Shown one piece after another: positions 41,412-51,194 of a stretch of 64,000 nt of DNA (within the stretch, counting starts at the first letter, position 1; the number at the start of each line of letters is the position of its first letter). Both the position numbers and the translations under genes were made by a program. Under the pieces are notes generated by a model. That model saw nothing but the letters and a program-made list of their open reading frames with translations. It was not told the DNA's origin and made no database searches. Origin of the DNA: Rhodococcus rhodnii. Its GTDB lineage: Bacteria; Actinomycetota; Actinomycetes; Mycobacteriales; Pseudonocardiaceae. The DNA lies in NCBI GenBank assembly GCA_000720375.1, contig JOAA01000002.1:372001-436000 (forward strand). The letters run 5' to 3'.

Positions 41412-43091
41412 ATGAAACGCAGGCATTCGCTCGCCGGGATCGCAGCGGTGGCCGTGTTGCTGGCCGCCTGCGGCGCCAACGACAAGCCGGCCGGGCAGAA
41501 CGGCGGCGGTACGGTCAAGCAGGGCGGCACGCTCTACCTGCTGGCCGACTCGCCGACCCAGCAGTACGACCCGGCGCGCAGCTCCAGCCTGGTGGTCACC
41601 GGTCTGCAGTTCGTGCACCGGCGACTGACATCGTGGAAGGTCGCACCCGGCCAGGACACCACGATCGTGCCCGACTTGGCCACCGACACCGGCAAGCCGA
41701 GCGACGGCGGCAAGACATGGACCTTCACACTGAAGGACGGCCTGAAGTACAGCGACGGCACGCCGATCAAGTCCGCGGACGTCAAATGGGGCCTCGAGCG
41801 GTCGTTCGCGCCCGCGTTCTCCGGCGGTCTGGCCTACCACAAGGATTTGCTGTCGCCCGGACTGACGTACAAGGGACCGTTCGACGGCGGCCAGGAGCTC
41901 AGCTCGATCGAGACCCCGGACGACAAGACGATCATCTTCAAGCTTGCCCGCCCGTACGGTGACTGGAACTGGGTGGCCAGCACGCCCGCGTTCGCGCCGG
42001 TGCCCAAGGGCAAGGGCGCGGAGGCCAACTACGGCGAGAAGCCGGTCGCCTCTGGGCCGTACCAGATCGAGACGTTCGAGCGCGGCAAGCAGGCTGTGCT
42101 CGTGCGCAACCCGAACTTCGACCCGAAGACCGACGAGACGCGCCCGGCCTACCCAGACCGCGTGATCTGGCAGTTCAGCCAGCAGACCAACGTGATCTCC
42201 AAGCGGCTGATCGACGACAGCGGCGACGACAAGAACGCGTTCGGTGTCTCGTTCGCGTCGCCCGCGCAGCTCGCGCAGATCACCGGCAACGCGTCCGCGA
42301 AGTCCCGTCTGGTCACGTCGGAATCCGGTGCGCTGGCTTACCTCGCGCTGAACACGCAGCGCGGCAAGCTGACGGATGTCAACGTGCGCAAGGCTTTCCA
42401 GTACGCGGTCAACAAGTCGGCCTTCCAGGTCGCCAGCGCGGGCAACGCGCAGCTGGCCGGTGACGTCGCCACCACGCTGATCACACCAGGCCTGGCCGGT
42501 CGTGAGCAGTTCGATCTGTACCAGACCAAGCCCGAAGGCGAGCCGAACAAGGCCAAGGACATGCTGGCCGCGGCCGGTCAGCCGAACGGTCTGGACGGCC
42601 TGGTGCTGGCGACCCGTGCGGAGAACGACTGGCCGCGCAAGGCCGAGTCGATCCAGTCGAGCTTGGCCGCGGCGGGCATCAAGGTGACGATCAAGCCGCT
42701 GGACGAGGAGACCTTCACCGCTGAGGTGCAGAACAAGGACAACCCGGACTACGATCTGGTGCTCACCTCGTGGCAGCCGGACATCCCGTCGGCCAACGCG
42801 AACATCCAGCCGTTGTTCCAGTCCACTGAGATCGGTGGCGGTGGCTACAACACCGCGCGCTACAACAACCCTGAGGTCGACCGGCTGATCACCGAGGCAC
42901 AGGCCACAGTGGACCAGGCCGAGGCCGGTAAGAAGTGGGCCGAGCTGGACAAGAAGATCATGGCCGACTCGCCGGTCGTCCCGCTGATCTACACCCGCAA
43001 CTCGTACCTGCACGGTTCGGCGGTCGGCAACGTCAAGATCGGCCGGTTCCCGGCATACGCGGACTACCGGCAGTTCGGAATCATTCAGTGA
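41412..43091 (+). CDS. Substrate-binding lipoprotein, SBP family 5
   Basis: 559 residues. The lipoprotein signal is MKRRHSLAGIAAVAVLLAAC with the lipobox Cys at residue 20. The body has the family 5 signatures GGTLYLLADSPTQQYDPAR, WTFTLKDGLKYSDGTPIKSA and FAPVPKGKGAEANYGEKP. It would capture oligopeptides or a related solute at the outer membrane face and deliver it to the DppBC permease. GGGGAA precedes ATG 41412. Solute identity is not evident. Confidence 0.9.
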   Translation: MKRRHSLAGIAAVAVLLAACGANDKPAGQNGGGTVKQGGTLYLLADSPTQQYDPARSSSLVVTGLQFVHRRLTSWKVAPGQDTTIVPDLATDTGKPSDGGKTWTFTLKDGLKYSDGTPIKSADVKWGLERSFAPAFSGGLAYHKDLLSPGLTYKGPFDGGQELSSIETPDDKTIIFKLARPYGDWNWVASTPAFAPVPKGKGAEANYGEKPVASGPYQIETFERGKQAVLVRNPNFDPKTDETRPAYPDRVIWQFSQQTNVISKRLIDDSGDDKNAFGVSFASPAQLAQITGNASAKSRLVTSESGALAYLALNTQRGKLTDVNVRKAFQYAVNKSAFQVASAGNAQLAGDVATTLITPGLAGREQFDLYQTKPEGEPNKAKDMLAAAGQPNGLDGLVLATRAENDWPRKAESIQSSLAAAGIKVTIKPLDEETFTAEVQNKDNPDYDLVLTSWQPDIPSANANIQPLFQSTEIGGGGYNTARYNNPEVDRLITEAQATVDQAEAGKKWAELDKKIMADSPVVPLIYTRNSYLHGSAVGNVKIGRFPAYADYRQFGIIQ

Positions 43092-44791
43092 CGGATTTGC
43101 TGCAACTGGAAGGAGTCGAGGTCAGCTTCGGCTCCTTCCAAGCGGTGCGCTCGGTCACCTACTCCGTCGCGGCTGGCGAAGTCGTTGCCGTGGTGGGGGA
43201 ATCGGGTTCGGGCAAGACTGTGACGGCGATGTCCCTGCTGGGATTGCTGCCGTCGACCGCGAAGGTGTCCGGCCGTGCCTTGCTGGACGGCCGGGACCTC
43301 TACGACATGCCGCCCGCGGACCTGCGCAAGGTCCGCGGCGGTGACGTCGGCATGGTGTTCCAGGAGCCGATGAGCGCGCTCAACCCGGTTTTCACCGTGG
43401 GCGACCAGCTCGTCGAGGCGATCAAAGTCCACCAGGAACTGTCCACAGCGGACGCCCGCAGCCGGGCGATCGAGTTGCTGGAACTGGTCGGCCTGCCCGA
43501 ACCGGATCGCAGGTTCCGCTCGTACCCGCACGAGCTGTCCGGTGGTCAGCTGCAGCGGATCGTGATCGCGATGGCGGTGGCCAACGAGCCGAAACTGTTG
43601 ATCGCGGACGAACCGACCACCGCACTGGACGTCACAGTCCAGGCAGAGATCCTGGAGTTGTTGCGGGACCTGCGAAACCGGATCCAGACCGCGATCCTGC
43701 TGATCACGCACGACATGGGCGTGGTCGCGGACCTCGCCGACCGGGTCGTGGTGATGTACGACGGCCAGGTCGTCGAACAGGGCACAGTGACCGAGATCTT
43801 CACTGCGCCCAACGAGAAGTACACCCAGGAGCTGCTCGGTTCGGTGATCACGCTCGGCTCCCGGGCGACCGAGGGCGTCGAACGAGCGCTTGCTTCAGAC
43901 TTGGTGGTTCGCGAGAACCACCTCGCGGTCGCCGACCACCCGGCGACGGAGTCCGTACCGGATGTGCCTGCCGACAAGCCGGTGCTGAGCGTGGAGAACC
44001 TGTCCGTGGTCTACGGCGGCAGGTTCCGGGCGATCTCCGTGCACGCGGCCGACCAGGTCAGCCTGCACATCGAGCCCGGTGAGGTGCTCGGCCTCGTCGG
44101 TGAATCGGGCTCCGGCAAGAGCACGGTGGCCGGTGCGGTCACGGGTCTGGTCAAGGCGACCAGTGGCTGCGTCAGGGTCAATGGTGTCGACATCGCGCGT
44201 GTACGCGGCCGTGCCGCCAAAGCGTTGCGGCGCAACATAGGTGTGGTTTTCCAAGACCCGTTGTCGTCGCTGAACCCGCGTACCCCGGTCGGCGACAGCG
44301 TGGCCGAGCCGATCCGGCTGCACAAAGCGCTCAATGGGTCCGATGTGGACAAGCGGGTCGCCGAATTGCTGGAATCTGTCCAGCTTTCCGCTTCGCTGCG
44401 GACACGGTACCCGCATGAGTTGTCCGGTGGGCAAAGGCAGCGCGTGTGCATCGCACGGGCACTGGCGCTCAATCCAATCTTGCTGATCGCGGACGAGCCG
44501 ACCAGTGCGCTGGACGTCTCGGTGCAGGCCAAGGTGCTCGACCTGTTCCGTTCCCTGCAAAAGGAACACGGTTTCGCGTGCCTGTTCATCAGCCACGACC
44601 TCGCGGTGATCGAGCAGCTCGCCGGACGGGTCGCGGTGATGCACCGAGGGCACGTGGTGGAACAAGGGCCGACGAAAGGCGTCCTGGCCGAGCCGATCCA
44701 CCCGTACACCCAACGCTTGCTCGCCGCGGCGCCGGTCGCGGATCCAGCGGAACAACGTCGCCGCCGCGAGGCATGGCGACAGCTCACATAG
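43088..44791 (+). CDS. Fused double ABC ATPase (DppD-DppF type)
   Basis: 567 residues with two complete nucleotide-binding domains. Domain 1: Walker A VGESGSGKTVTAMS, signature LSGGQLQR, Walker B LLIADEPTTALDV. Domain 2: Walker A VGESGSGKSTVAGA, signature LSGGQRQR, Walker B LLIADEPTSALDV. Each ends with the oligopeptide-type C-terminal region (YTQELLGSV, HPYTQRLLAAAPVAD). The start is GTG 43088, overlapping the SBP stop. The frame is open further upstream but that part lies in the SBP gene. Fusion removes the need for two separate ATPases. It overlaps the convergent amidase by 8 bases. Confidence 0.92.
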   Translation: MTDLLQLEGVEVSFGSFQAVRSVTYSVAAGEVVAVVGESGSGKTVTAMSLLGLLPSTAKVSGRALLDGRDLYDMPPADLRKVRGGDVGMVFQEPMSALNPVFTVGDQLVEAIKVHQELSTADARSRAIELLELVGLPEPDRRFRSYPHELSGGQLQRIVIAMAVANEPKLLIADEPTTALDVTVQAEILELLRDLRNRIQTAILLITHDMGVVADLADRVVVMYDGQVVEQGTVTEIFTAPNEKYTQELLGSVITLGSRATEGVERALASDLVVRENHLAVADHPATESVPDVPADKPVLSVENLSVVYGGRFRAISVHAADQVSLHIEPGEVLGLVGESGSGKSTVAGAVTGLVKATSGCVRVNGVDIARVRGRAAKALRRNIGVVFQDPLSSLNPRTPVGDSVAEPIRLHKALNGSDVDKRVAELLESVQLSASLRTRYPHELSGGQRQRVCIARALALNPILLIADEPTSALDVSVQAKVLDLFRSLQKEHGFACLFISHDLAVIEQLAGRVAVMHRGHVVEQGPTKGVLAEPIHPYTQRLLAAAPVADPAEQRRRREAWRQLT

Positions 44792-46259
44792 GACGGTCGT
44801 CGGCCCACGGCTGGGTGGATTCGAGTTGGCGGGCCAGTGCCAGCAGCGTTGGCTCGCCGCCCAGACCGGCGATGAACTGAACGCCGAGCGGAAGTCCTTG
44901 CGGGGTACGGTAAAGCGGCACGGACATGGCCGGGCGCCCGGTGATGTTCGCGAGTTGTGTGAACGGAACCGGAGCCAGGTTCCTGATCGTCTGATCGGTC
45001 CACGTTTTCGTTCTGCTCAACGGCCCGGCCAGCTTGAGCCGCAACAGGATCTGCCCAAGGGCCTTCAAGGCGGGTGGCGAGTCGAGCTCACCGATCCGCG
45101 CCGGCGGACGGGCGAGCGTCGGCGTGAGCAACAGGTCGTAGCGTTCGTGGAACGCGGCCAGTGCCCGCGTGTAGTCGTTCCACCGCAGGTGCGCCGCTAG
45201 GTACTCAGGCGAGGAAATCCGCCACGCGGCGATCGCGAACAGGCGGGTGTCGAGTTCGAAGTCCCCGGGACGGGCCCCATGGGTGCGCTGGATCTCCGCG
45301 ATGACGGCGGCGGCGTTGACGCTCCACGCCAATAGGAAATCGCGGCCGAGCTGCTGTCCGTCGATGTCCGGCGCGGCCGCCTCGACTTCGTGCCCGAGTT
45401 TCTCGAGCACAGTCACGGCATGGTCGACCGCGGCGATGGCGTCCTCATGGACCGGAGTCCCGATGGGGGACTGTGTCGTGAACCCGATCCTGAGCTTGCC
45501 CGGTTCACGGGCGGCCAGCTCGGCAAAGGAAACGTCGGGAAGCGCGGAAAGGTAAGGACCACCGAGGTCGCGGGTGGCGGTCAGCACGTCAAGAATCGCC
45601 GCGGTGTCCCGGACCGTCCGGGAAATCACGCCATCGGTTGCCGCCCCATGGAAAGACTCGGCGCGCCGCGGTCCACTCGACAACAGACCACGGCTCGGCT
45701 TGAGTCCGAACAAGCCACAACAAGCGGCGGGGATACGGATCGAGCCACCACCATCGCTGGCACCGGCAACGGGCACAATGCCGCCCGCCACCGCCGCGGC
45801 AGCGCCTCCCGAGGACCCGCCTGGCGTGTGCGCGAGGTTCCACGGGTTACGAGTCACCCCGGTCGCCTCGGGTTCGGTGACAGCCTTCGTACCGAACTCG
45901 GGCGTGGCGGTCTTGCCGAAGATGACGAGCCCGGCGTCCAGCCAACGCTGAACGGTCACGCTATGGCTGGGCGCGGGGTGGTGGCGCAGCGACCGGGAAC
46001 CCGAGCCGGTGGGCAGACCCTGGTAGTCCTGGCCCAGGTCCTTGATCAGGAACGGAACTCCGGCAAACGGCCCTGTCGCGGTCGCGGCCTGCTTCCTGGC
46101 GATGTCGTACATCGGGTAGACGATCGCGTTCAGCTTCGGATTGACCTGCTCGGCCCGTTCGATCGCCGCGTCCAGCAGCTCGACGGCCGACACTTCGCCA
46201 CGCGCCACCAGTTCGGCCAGGCCGACCGCGTCGTACCGCCGGTACTCGTCGTAGTCCAA
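44784..46259 (-). CDS. Amidase signature family protein (6-aminohexanoate-cyclic-dimer hydrolase-like)
   Basis: 491 residues. The Ser-cisSer-Lys triad is visible: Lys in [17 protein letters not shown], the serine cluster in [17 protein letters not shown] and the nucleophile region [15 protein letters not shown]. Similar architecture occurs in NylA and other broad amidases. It hydrolyses an amide, possibly of a peptide or lactam imported by the neighbouring ABC transporter; this link is inferred from convergent position only. A start at ATG 46259 fits the family N-terminus ([19 protein letters not shown]). Confidence 0.88.
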   Translation of the reverse strand: MDYDEYRRYDAVGLAELVARGEVSAVELLDAAIERAEQVNPKLNAIVYPMYDIARKQAATATGPFAGVPFLIKDLGQDYQGLPTGSGSRSLRHHPAPSHSVTVQRWLDAGLVIFGKTATPEFGTKAVTEPEATGVTRNPWNLAHTPGGSSGGAAAAVAGGIVPVAGASDGGGSIRIPAACCGLFGLKPSRGLLSSGPRRAESFHGAATDGVISRTVRDTAAILDVLTATRDLGGPYLSALPDVSFAELAAREPGKLRIGFTTQSPIGTPVHEDAIAAVDHAVTVLEKLGHEVEAAAPDIDGQQLGRDFLLAWSVNAAAVIAEIQRTHGARPGDFELDTRLFAIAAWRISSPEYLAAHLRWNDYTRALAAFHERYDLLLTPTLARPPARIGELDSPPALKALGQILLRLKLAGPLSRTKTWTDQTIRNLAPVPFTQLANITGRPAMSVPLYRTPQGLPLGVQFIAGLGGEPTLLALARQLESTQPWADDRPM

Positions 46260-46381
46260 GTGTCCACCTTACTCCGGGCCTCTGATTTTTATACCTGAGT
46301 AGGAAGCACGCTTTCCAGACCACGGAAGTGCCACGACTTTCGGGGCTGGACATGACCTTCGGTTGCGCGTAGGACCACGGC

Positions 46382-47773
46382 ATGGGCACGAGAAGAACGT
46401 TCTTGTCTGCATCCATCGCCGCGGCCGCGGTGGCGAGCACCGGTATCCCGGCCGGTGCCGAGCAACTCGGGGACCGCGGCCCGGGCAAGCCGGTCAAGCC
46501 ACAACCGCCGGACGCCGACCTGCGGGCGATCCTGCGGGAGATCGATCACCAGCGGATCGAGGCGATCGTCCGCAAGCTGGCCTCGTTCGGCACCAGGCAC
46601 ACGCTGTCCTCGCAGGATGATCCGGTCCGTGGCATCGGCGCGGCCCGTGACTGGATCTTCGCCGAGATGGGCAAGTGGGCCAACGAGAACATGAAGGTCG
46701 AGCTGCAGTCCTACATCCAGCAGCCGGCGCCGCCCCGGATCCCCGAGGCGGTCCGGATCACCAACGTGATGGCCACTCTGCGCGGATCCACATCGCCGGA
46801 CCGGATCTACGTGGTCTCCGGCCATTACGACTCACGTTGCACAGACCCCAACGATTTCACGAAAGACTCGCCAGGTGCGAACGACGACGCCTCGGGCGTC
46901 GCGGTCTCGATGGAACTGGCGCGGATCATGTCGAAGCGCCGTCCGGAAGCGACGATTGTCTTCGCGGCGGTCGCCGGAGAAGAGCAAGGCCTGCACGGCG
47001 CCAGGCACATGGCGACGCAGTACAAGACCGCGGGTGCGGACATCCAGGCGATGTTCACCAACGACATCGTCGGCAGCAGCACGGCCGACGACGGCACCCG
47101 CGACCCCAGGACGGTCCGCCTCTTCGCCGAGGGCGTCCCGACCGCGGAAACCCCTGCGGAAGCCAATATCCGGCGGTCTGTCGGTGGCGAGAACGACTCC
47201 ACTTCACGCCAGCTGTCCCGGTTCGTACGCAGTGTCGCGGTGAACGACGCGACCGGAATGAACGTGCGCGTGATCTACCGAAGGGACAGGTATCTGCGCG
47301 GCGGCGACCACATCCCGTTCCTGGAGCAGGCCTACCCGGCCGCCAGGTTCACGGAAACGAACGAGAACTACGCCCACCAGCACCAGGATGTCCGGGTGGA
47401 GAACGGCGTGCAGTTCGGTGACCTGCCGGAGTTCTGCGATTTCCCGTACATCGCAAGGGTTGCGAAGGTCAACGCGGCCACACTCTGGTCACTGGCGAAC
47501 GGCCCCGGCACGCCGAAAGGCGTCCGGATCAACACGTCCAGGCTGACCAACGAGACGGATCTGTTGTGGCAGCGTGGAACCGAGCCTGACCTCGCGGGCT
47601 ACGAGGTCGTCTGGCGCGAGACCACGGCCAACGACTGGACGCACTACATCGACGTCGGTGACGTCACGAAAGCCGTGATCGACCTGTCCAAGGACAACGT
47701 GTTCTTCGGCGTCCGCGCCTACGACAAGGCCGGACACCGAAGCCCGGTGGCGTTCCCGACGCCGCAGTCCTGA
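46382..47773 (+). CDS. Secreted M28 family metallopeptidase
   Basis: 463 residues. The N-terminus MGTRRTFLSASIAAAAVAST looks like a Tat signal. The M28 co-catalytic zinc site is formed by His in VVSGHYDSRC, Asp in SPGANDDASGVAVSMELA, and the GEE pair in AVAGEEQGLHGARHMATQ; later Asp and His ligands are in FTNDIVGSS and ENYAHQHQDV. The C-terminal 90 residues form a fibronectin-III-like domain. It is an aminopeptidase or carboxypeptidase-type enzyme that may supply peptides for the ABC importer. The upstream 46260-46381 is the shared divergent promoter with the amidase. Confidence 0.88.
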   Translation: MGTRRTFLSASIAAAAVASTGIPAGAEQLGDRGPGKPVKPQPPDADLRAILREIDHQRIEAIVRKLASFGTRHTLSSQDDPVRGIGAARDWIFAEMGKWANENMKVELQSYIQQPAPPRIPEAVRITNVMATLRGSTSPDRIYVVSGHYDSRCTDPNDFTKDSPGANDDASGVAVSMELARIMSKRRPEATIVFAAVAGEEQGLHGARHMATQYKTAGADIQAMFTNDIVGSSTADDGTRDPRTVRLFAEGVPTAETPAEANIRRSVGGENDSTSRQLSRFVRSVAVNDATGMNVRVIYRRDRYLRGGDHIPFLEQAYPAARFTETNENYAHQHQDVRVENGVQFGDLPEFCDFPYIARVAKVNAATLWSLANGPGTPKGVRINTSRLTNETDLLWQRGTEPDLAGYEVVWRETTANDWTHYIDVGDVTKAVIDLSKDNVFFGVRAYDKAGHRSPVAFPTPQS

Positions 47774-47777
47774 GGAT

Positions 47778-47817
47778 CCCTCGTGAGTGGTTCGTCCGGA
47801 CGAACCACTCACGAGGG
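47778..47817. terminator. 20-bp palindromic terminator, CTCGTGAGTG family
   Basis: Perfect 20-bp arms with no loop, CCCTCGTGAGTGGTTCGTCC and its reverse complement, between the convergent M28 and small secreted protein genes. Confidence 0.85.
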
Positions 47818-47826
47818 CAGACCACT

Positions 47827-48177
47827 TTAGACTCTGATGCAGGCGTGGTTGGTCGCGCCGACGGCCGAACCACAGACCAGGGTGCCGTCCCGGTAGTTCT
47901 TGTTCATGGCGACCTTGTACCTCACTCGAGGGGTCGGTGCCGTCCAGCTGTCGCTCGCGATGAAGATCTTGAGGCGAAGGGGGTCGCCATCGCGCACGGA
48001 AACCGTGGCGTCAGCTACCCGCTTCACGCCACCGGACCCGTCATAGATGTCGGCCGCGATACAGAAACTGGCATTGCAGTAGGCCTTGACGTCGGCATGG
48101 GCCGTTCCGGCGTTGATCGTGAACAGCGTTCCCATCGCGGCGGCGGCGGTGAGAACGGAAGCGATTCGTTTGGTCAT
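47827..48177 (-). CDS. Small secreted protein with four cysteines, unknown function
   Basis: 116 residues. The signal peptide (MTKRIASVLTAAAAMGTLFT) ends near TAHA, leaving a mature protein of about 88 residues with Cys in AYCNASFCIAAD and, near the end, LVCGSAV and HACIRV, so two disulfides are likely. The body is beta-rich (VSVRDGDPLRLKIFIASD). I do not recognise the family. ATG 48177 is chosen over the upstream ATG 48237, which would add a non-signal extension overlapping the helicase terminator. Confidence 0.75.
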   Translation of the reverse strand: MTKRIASVLTAAAAMGTLFTINAGTAHADVKAYCNASFCIAADIYDGSGGVKRVADATVSVRDGDPLRLKIFIASDSWTAPTPRVRYKVAMNKNYRDGTLVCGSAVGATNHACIRV

Positions 48178-48209
48178 GGCGTGAAGCCTGGACCAGCGAA
48201 CTTCAGCAA

Positions 48210-48242
48210 TCCTTGTGATCGACCGCAAGCCGATCACAAGGA
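48210..48242 (-). terminator. Terminator of the helicase gene
   Basis: Perfect 12-bp inverted repeat TCCTTGTGATCG / CGATCACAAGGA with a 9-base loop, 4 bases past the helicase stop codon at 48246. Confidence 0.8.
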
Positions 48243-48245
48243 CGT

Positions 48246-50741
48246 TCAGTTGCCCACCTCGGTGATCCGGATGACGGCGGTCCCGGCCTCATCGGACGCC
48301 GCGAGGTCGACTTCGCCGGAGATCGCCCAGTCGTGGTCACCGGCCGGGTCGTCGATGATCTGACGGACCAGCCACATGTCCGGCTTCTGCTCCACGACAA
48401 AGAGGTGTGGTCCACGGGCCTCGGGACCTGCTGGAAGCGAGTCGTGCTCCTCGAAGTAGGGCGTGAGGGCTTCCTCCCAGGCCTCGTAGTCCCAGCCGTC
48501 GGCGGCGTCGAGTTGGCCGAGTTCGTAGTAATCGCGGCGGGACGCCAATTCCACGCGACGGAAGAACGCGTTGCGCACCAGGACACGGAAAGCGCGGGCG
48601 TTCTGGGTGACGCCGGGCGGAATGTCGTCCTGCTGCTGGATTTCCTCGTCGTCCGGGTTGGCCAGCTTCTCCCACTCGTCGATCAGGCTGGAGTCGACCT
48701 GGCGGACCAGTTCGCCGAGCCATTCGACCAGGTCCTGCAGTTCCTCGGTCTTGGCCTCGTCCGGCACGGTCTGCTTGACCGCCTTGTACGCGTCCGCCAA
48801 ATACCGCAGTACCAACCCTTCCGACCGAGCCAGCTGGTAGAAGCTGACATAGTCGGCGAAGTTCATCGCGCGCTCGTACATGTCGCGCACGACGGCTTTG
48901 GGCTCGAGGTGGTAGTCCGCGACCCATGGGTGGCCTTGCCGGTACATCTCGTACGCGGCCTGCAGCAGTTCCACCAAAGGCTCGGGATGCTTGACGTCTT
49001 CCAGCAACGCCATCCGCTCGTCGTACTCGATGCCCTCGGCCTTCATCTTGTTCACGGCCTCGCCGCGCGCCTTGTGTTGCTGCGCGGACAGAATCTGCCG
49101 TGGACTTTCCAAAGTGGACTCGATGACCGAGAGGACGTCCAGCGGGTAACTCGGCGATTCCTTGTCCAGCAAGTCGATCGCGGCGAGGGCGAGCGGGGAC
49201 AGCGGTTGGTTCAACGCGAAGTCGAACTGCAGATCGACGGTCAGCCGGACCGTACGGCCGGTCTCGTCCGGTTCGTCCAGCTTCTCGACCACACCCGCGG
49301 CGAGCAGGGCGCGGTAGATCGCGATCGACCGGCGGATGAGCCTGCGTTGTGACGCGCGGTCCTCGTGGTTGTCCTCAAGCAGGTGCCGCATGGCTTTGAA
49401 CGCGTCGCCTGGGCGGCCGATCACGTTCAGTAGCATGGAATGGCTGACCGCGAAGCTGGACGTCAGCGGCTCCGGCTCGGCCGCGATCAACCGCTCGAAC
49501 GTTTGCTTGCTCCACGAGACGAAGCCCTCTGGCGGCTTCTTGCGGACGACCTTGCGGCGCTTCTTGGGATCATCGCCCGCCTTGGCGAGCAAGCGCTCGT
49601 TCTCGACCTCGTGCTCCGGCGCCTGGACGACGACGTTGCCGACGGTGTCGTACCCGGCGCGACCCGCCCGCCCGGCGATCTGGTGGAACTCACGCGCCTT
49701 GAGGTGCCGCGTCTTCGTACCGTCGTATTTGGACAGTCCGGTGAACAGGACGGTCCGAATTGGAACGTTGATGCCGACGCCGAGGGTGTCGGTACCGCAG
49801 ATGATCTTCAGCAGGCCGGCTTGGGCGAGACGCTCCACGAGTCGCCGGTACTTCGGCAGCATGCCCGCGTGGTGCACGCCGATGCCGTGCCGGACAAGGC
49901 GGGACAGCGTTTTGCCGAAGCCGGACGTGAACCGGAACCGCCCGATCATCCGGGCGATTTGGTCTTTTTCCTCGCGCGTGGAGACGTTGATGCTCATCAA
50001 CGCGCTGGCGCGTTCGATCGCGGACGCCTGCGTGAAGTGCACGACGTAAATCGGGGACTGGTTGGTGTACAGCAGTTCCTCGAGCGTCTCGTGCATCGGC
50101 GTCATCGCGTAGTTGTAGTAAAGCGGGACCGGCCGTTGCGCCGAGCTGACCACAGTGGTCTGTCGCCCGGTCCGGCGCGTGAGGTCCTTTTCGAACCGCG
50201 TGACGTCGCCGAGCGTCGCGGACATCAGGATGAACTGGGCCTTGGGCAACTCCAGCAGCGGAACCTGCCACGCCCAGCCGCGCTCGGGCTCGGAGTAGAA
50301 GTGGAACTCGTCCATGACGACCTGGCCGACGTCGGCATCGGCGCCGTCACGCAGCGCGATGTTGGCCAGGATCTCGGCGGTGCAGCAGATGATCGGCGCG
50401 CCCGCGTTCACACTGGAGTCGCCGGTCATCATGCCGACGTTCTCGGCCCCGAACACCTCGCACAGGTCGAAGAACTTCTCCGACACGAGGGCCTTGATCG
50501 GGGCGGTGTAGTAACTGCGCCGCTGCTCGGCCATGGCCGCGAAGTGCGCACCCACCGCGACCAGGCTCTTTCCCGAGCCGGTCGGTGTCGCCAGGATCAC
50601 GTTCGATCCGGAGACGACCTCGATGAGGGCCTCCTCCTGCGCGGGGTAGAGGCTGAGCCCACGGTCGGCCGCCCAGGTGGAGAACGCGTCGAACAGAGCG
50701 TCCGGGTCAGGGCTGGCGGGTACGAGTTCGGTGAGTGTCAT
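48246..50741 (-). CDS. DEAD/DEAH-box helicase with C-terminal DUF3516 domain (Ski2-like)
   Basis: 831 residues. Superfamily 2 motifs in order: Q region LSLYPAQEEAL, Walker A ILATPTGSGKSLVAVGAH, motif Ia TAPIKALVSEKFF, DEFH box VVMDEFHFYS (the Walker B variant), motif III LMSATLGD, motif IV-V IICGTDTLGVGINVPIRTVL, motif VI FHQIAGRAGRAGYDTVG. The last ~450 residues match the DUF3516 helicase group of actinobacteria and have no recognised catalytic site. It probably unwinds RNA or structured DNA. ATG 50741 fits the family start (MTLTELVPASPDPDALFDAF); a longer reading from 50909 runs into the divergent gene. Confidence 0.9.
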   Translation of the reverse strand: MTLTELVPASPDPDALFDAFSTWAADRGLSLYPAQEEALIEVVSGSNVILATPTGSGKSLVAVGAHFAAMAEQRRSYYTAPIKALVSEKFFDLCEVFGAENVGMMTGDSSVNAGAPIICCTAEILANIALRDGADADVGQVVMDEFHFYSEPERGWAWQVPLLELPKAQFILMSATLGDVTRFEKDLTRRTGRQTTVVSSAQRPVPLYYNYAMTPMHETLEELLYTNQSPIYVVHFTQASAIERASALMSINVSTREEKDQIARMIGRFRFTSGFGKTLSRLVRHGIGVHHAGMLPKYRRLVERLAQAGLLKIICGTDTLGVGINVPIRTVLFTGLSKYDGTKTRHLKAREFHQIAGRAGRAGYDTVGNVVVQAPEHEVENERLLAKAGDDPKKRRKVVRKKPPEGFVSWSKQTFERLIAAEPEPLTSSFAVSHSMLLNVIGRPGDAFKAMRHLLEDNHEDRASQRRLIRRSIAIYRALLAAGVVEKLDEPDETGRTVRLTVDLQFDFALNQPLSPLALAAIDLLDKESPSYPLDVLSVIESTLESPRQILSAQQHKARGEAVNKMKAEGIEYDERMALLEDVKHPEPLVELLQAAYEMYRQGHPWVADYHLEPKAVVRDMYERAMNFADYVSFYQLARSEGLVLRYLADAYKAVKQTVPDEAKTEELQDLVEWLGELVRQVDSSLIDEWEKLANPDDEEIQQQDDIPPGVTQNARAFRVLVRNAFFRRVELASRRDYYELGQLDAADGWDYEAWEEALTPYFEEHDSLPAGPEARGPHLFVVEQKPDMWLVRQIIDDPAGDHDWAISGEVDLAASDEAGTAVIRITEVGN

Positions 50742-50801
50742 GACCCTTTCAAACTTAGCCGACGGCGGCCGGTTGTCAGGCGGCCGTGCGACCCTGGTGA
50801 A

Positions 50802-51194
50802 GTGATCGACCTCGAGCCAGTCCTGGCGCGCACGGCCAGGCTGCGCGGGATGACCGCCCAGCGGATCCGGATCCGTGAGGACGGCGTGCTGACGTTTCTG
50901 CTCAGTCATACGGGTGATCAGCGGTGGACCGTGTGGATCTACTCGAAGGCATGGCGGGTCGAATCGGCGACGAAGGTGTTCGCCACCGCGCGTGCGCTCA
51001 ACGGCCGACGCCTGCTGAGCGTGGACATAGAACCGCCGAGCCTCGACACCACATTCAGGTTCTCGACGCGCGCACTGCGGGTGTTTCCCGTCACCGCGCG
51101 CGAGGACACGCAGTCATGGCAGCAGTGGTCATTGCGCTCACCCGACGGCGAGGTATGGGACATCGGCCCCGGCAGCACGTGGGCGGTCCGATGA
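50802..51194 (+). CDS. Small protein, tandem paralogue A, unknown function
   Basis: 130 residues from GTG 50802. The sequence alternates beta strands and ends in RSPDGEVWDIGPGSTWAVR. It resembles the next gene product in several blocks: WTVWIYSKAWRVES, FATARALNGRRLLSVDIEPP, LDTTFRF, and WQQWSLRSPDGEVW. It has no signal peptide or known catalytic motif. It is divergent from the helicase with a 60-bp gap. I do not recognise the family. Confidence 0.7.
   Translation: MIDLEPVLARTARLRGMTAQRIRIREDGVLTFLLSHTGDQRWTVWIYSKAWRVESATKVFATARALNGRRLLSVDIEPPSLDTTFRFSTRALRVFPVTAREDTQSWQQWSLRSPDGEVWDIGPGSTWAVR

Noticed and set aside
42935..43087. N-terminal extension of the fused ABC ATPase
   Set aside because: The frame is open upstream but lies within the substrate-binding protein gene; GTG 43088 starts exactly where homology begins.
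48246..50741. Cas3 or defence-type helicase
   Set aside because: No HD nuclease domain and no defence genes alongside; the C-terminal half fits the DUF3516 housekeeping helicase group.
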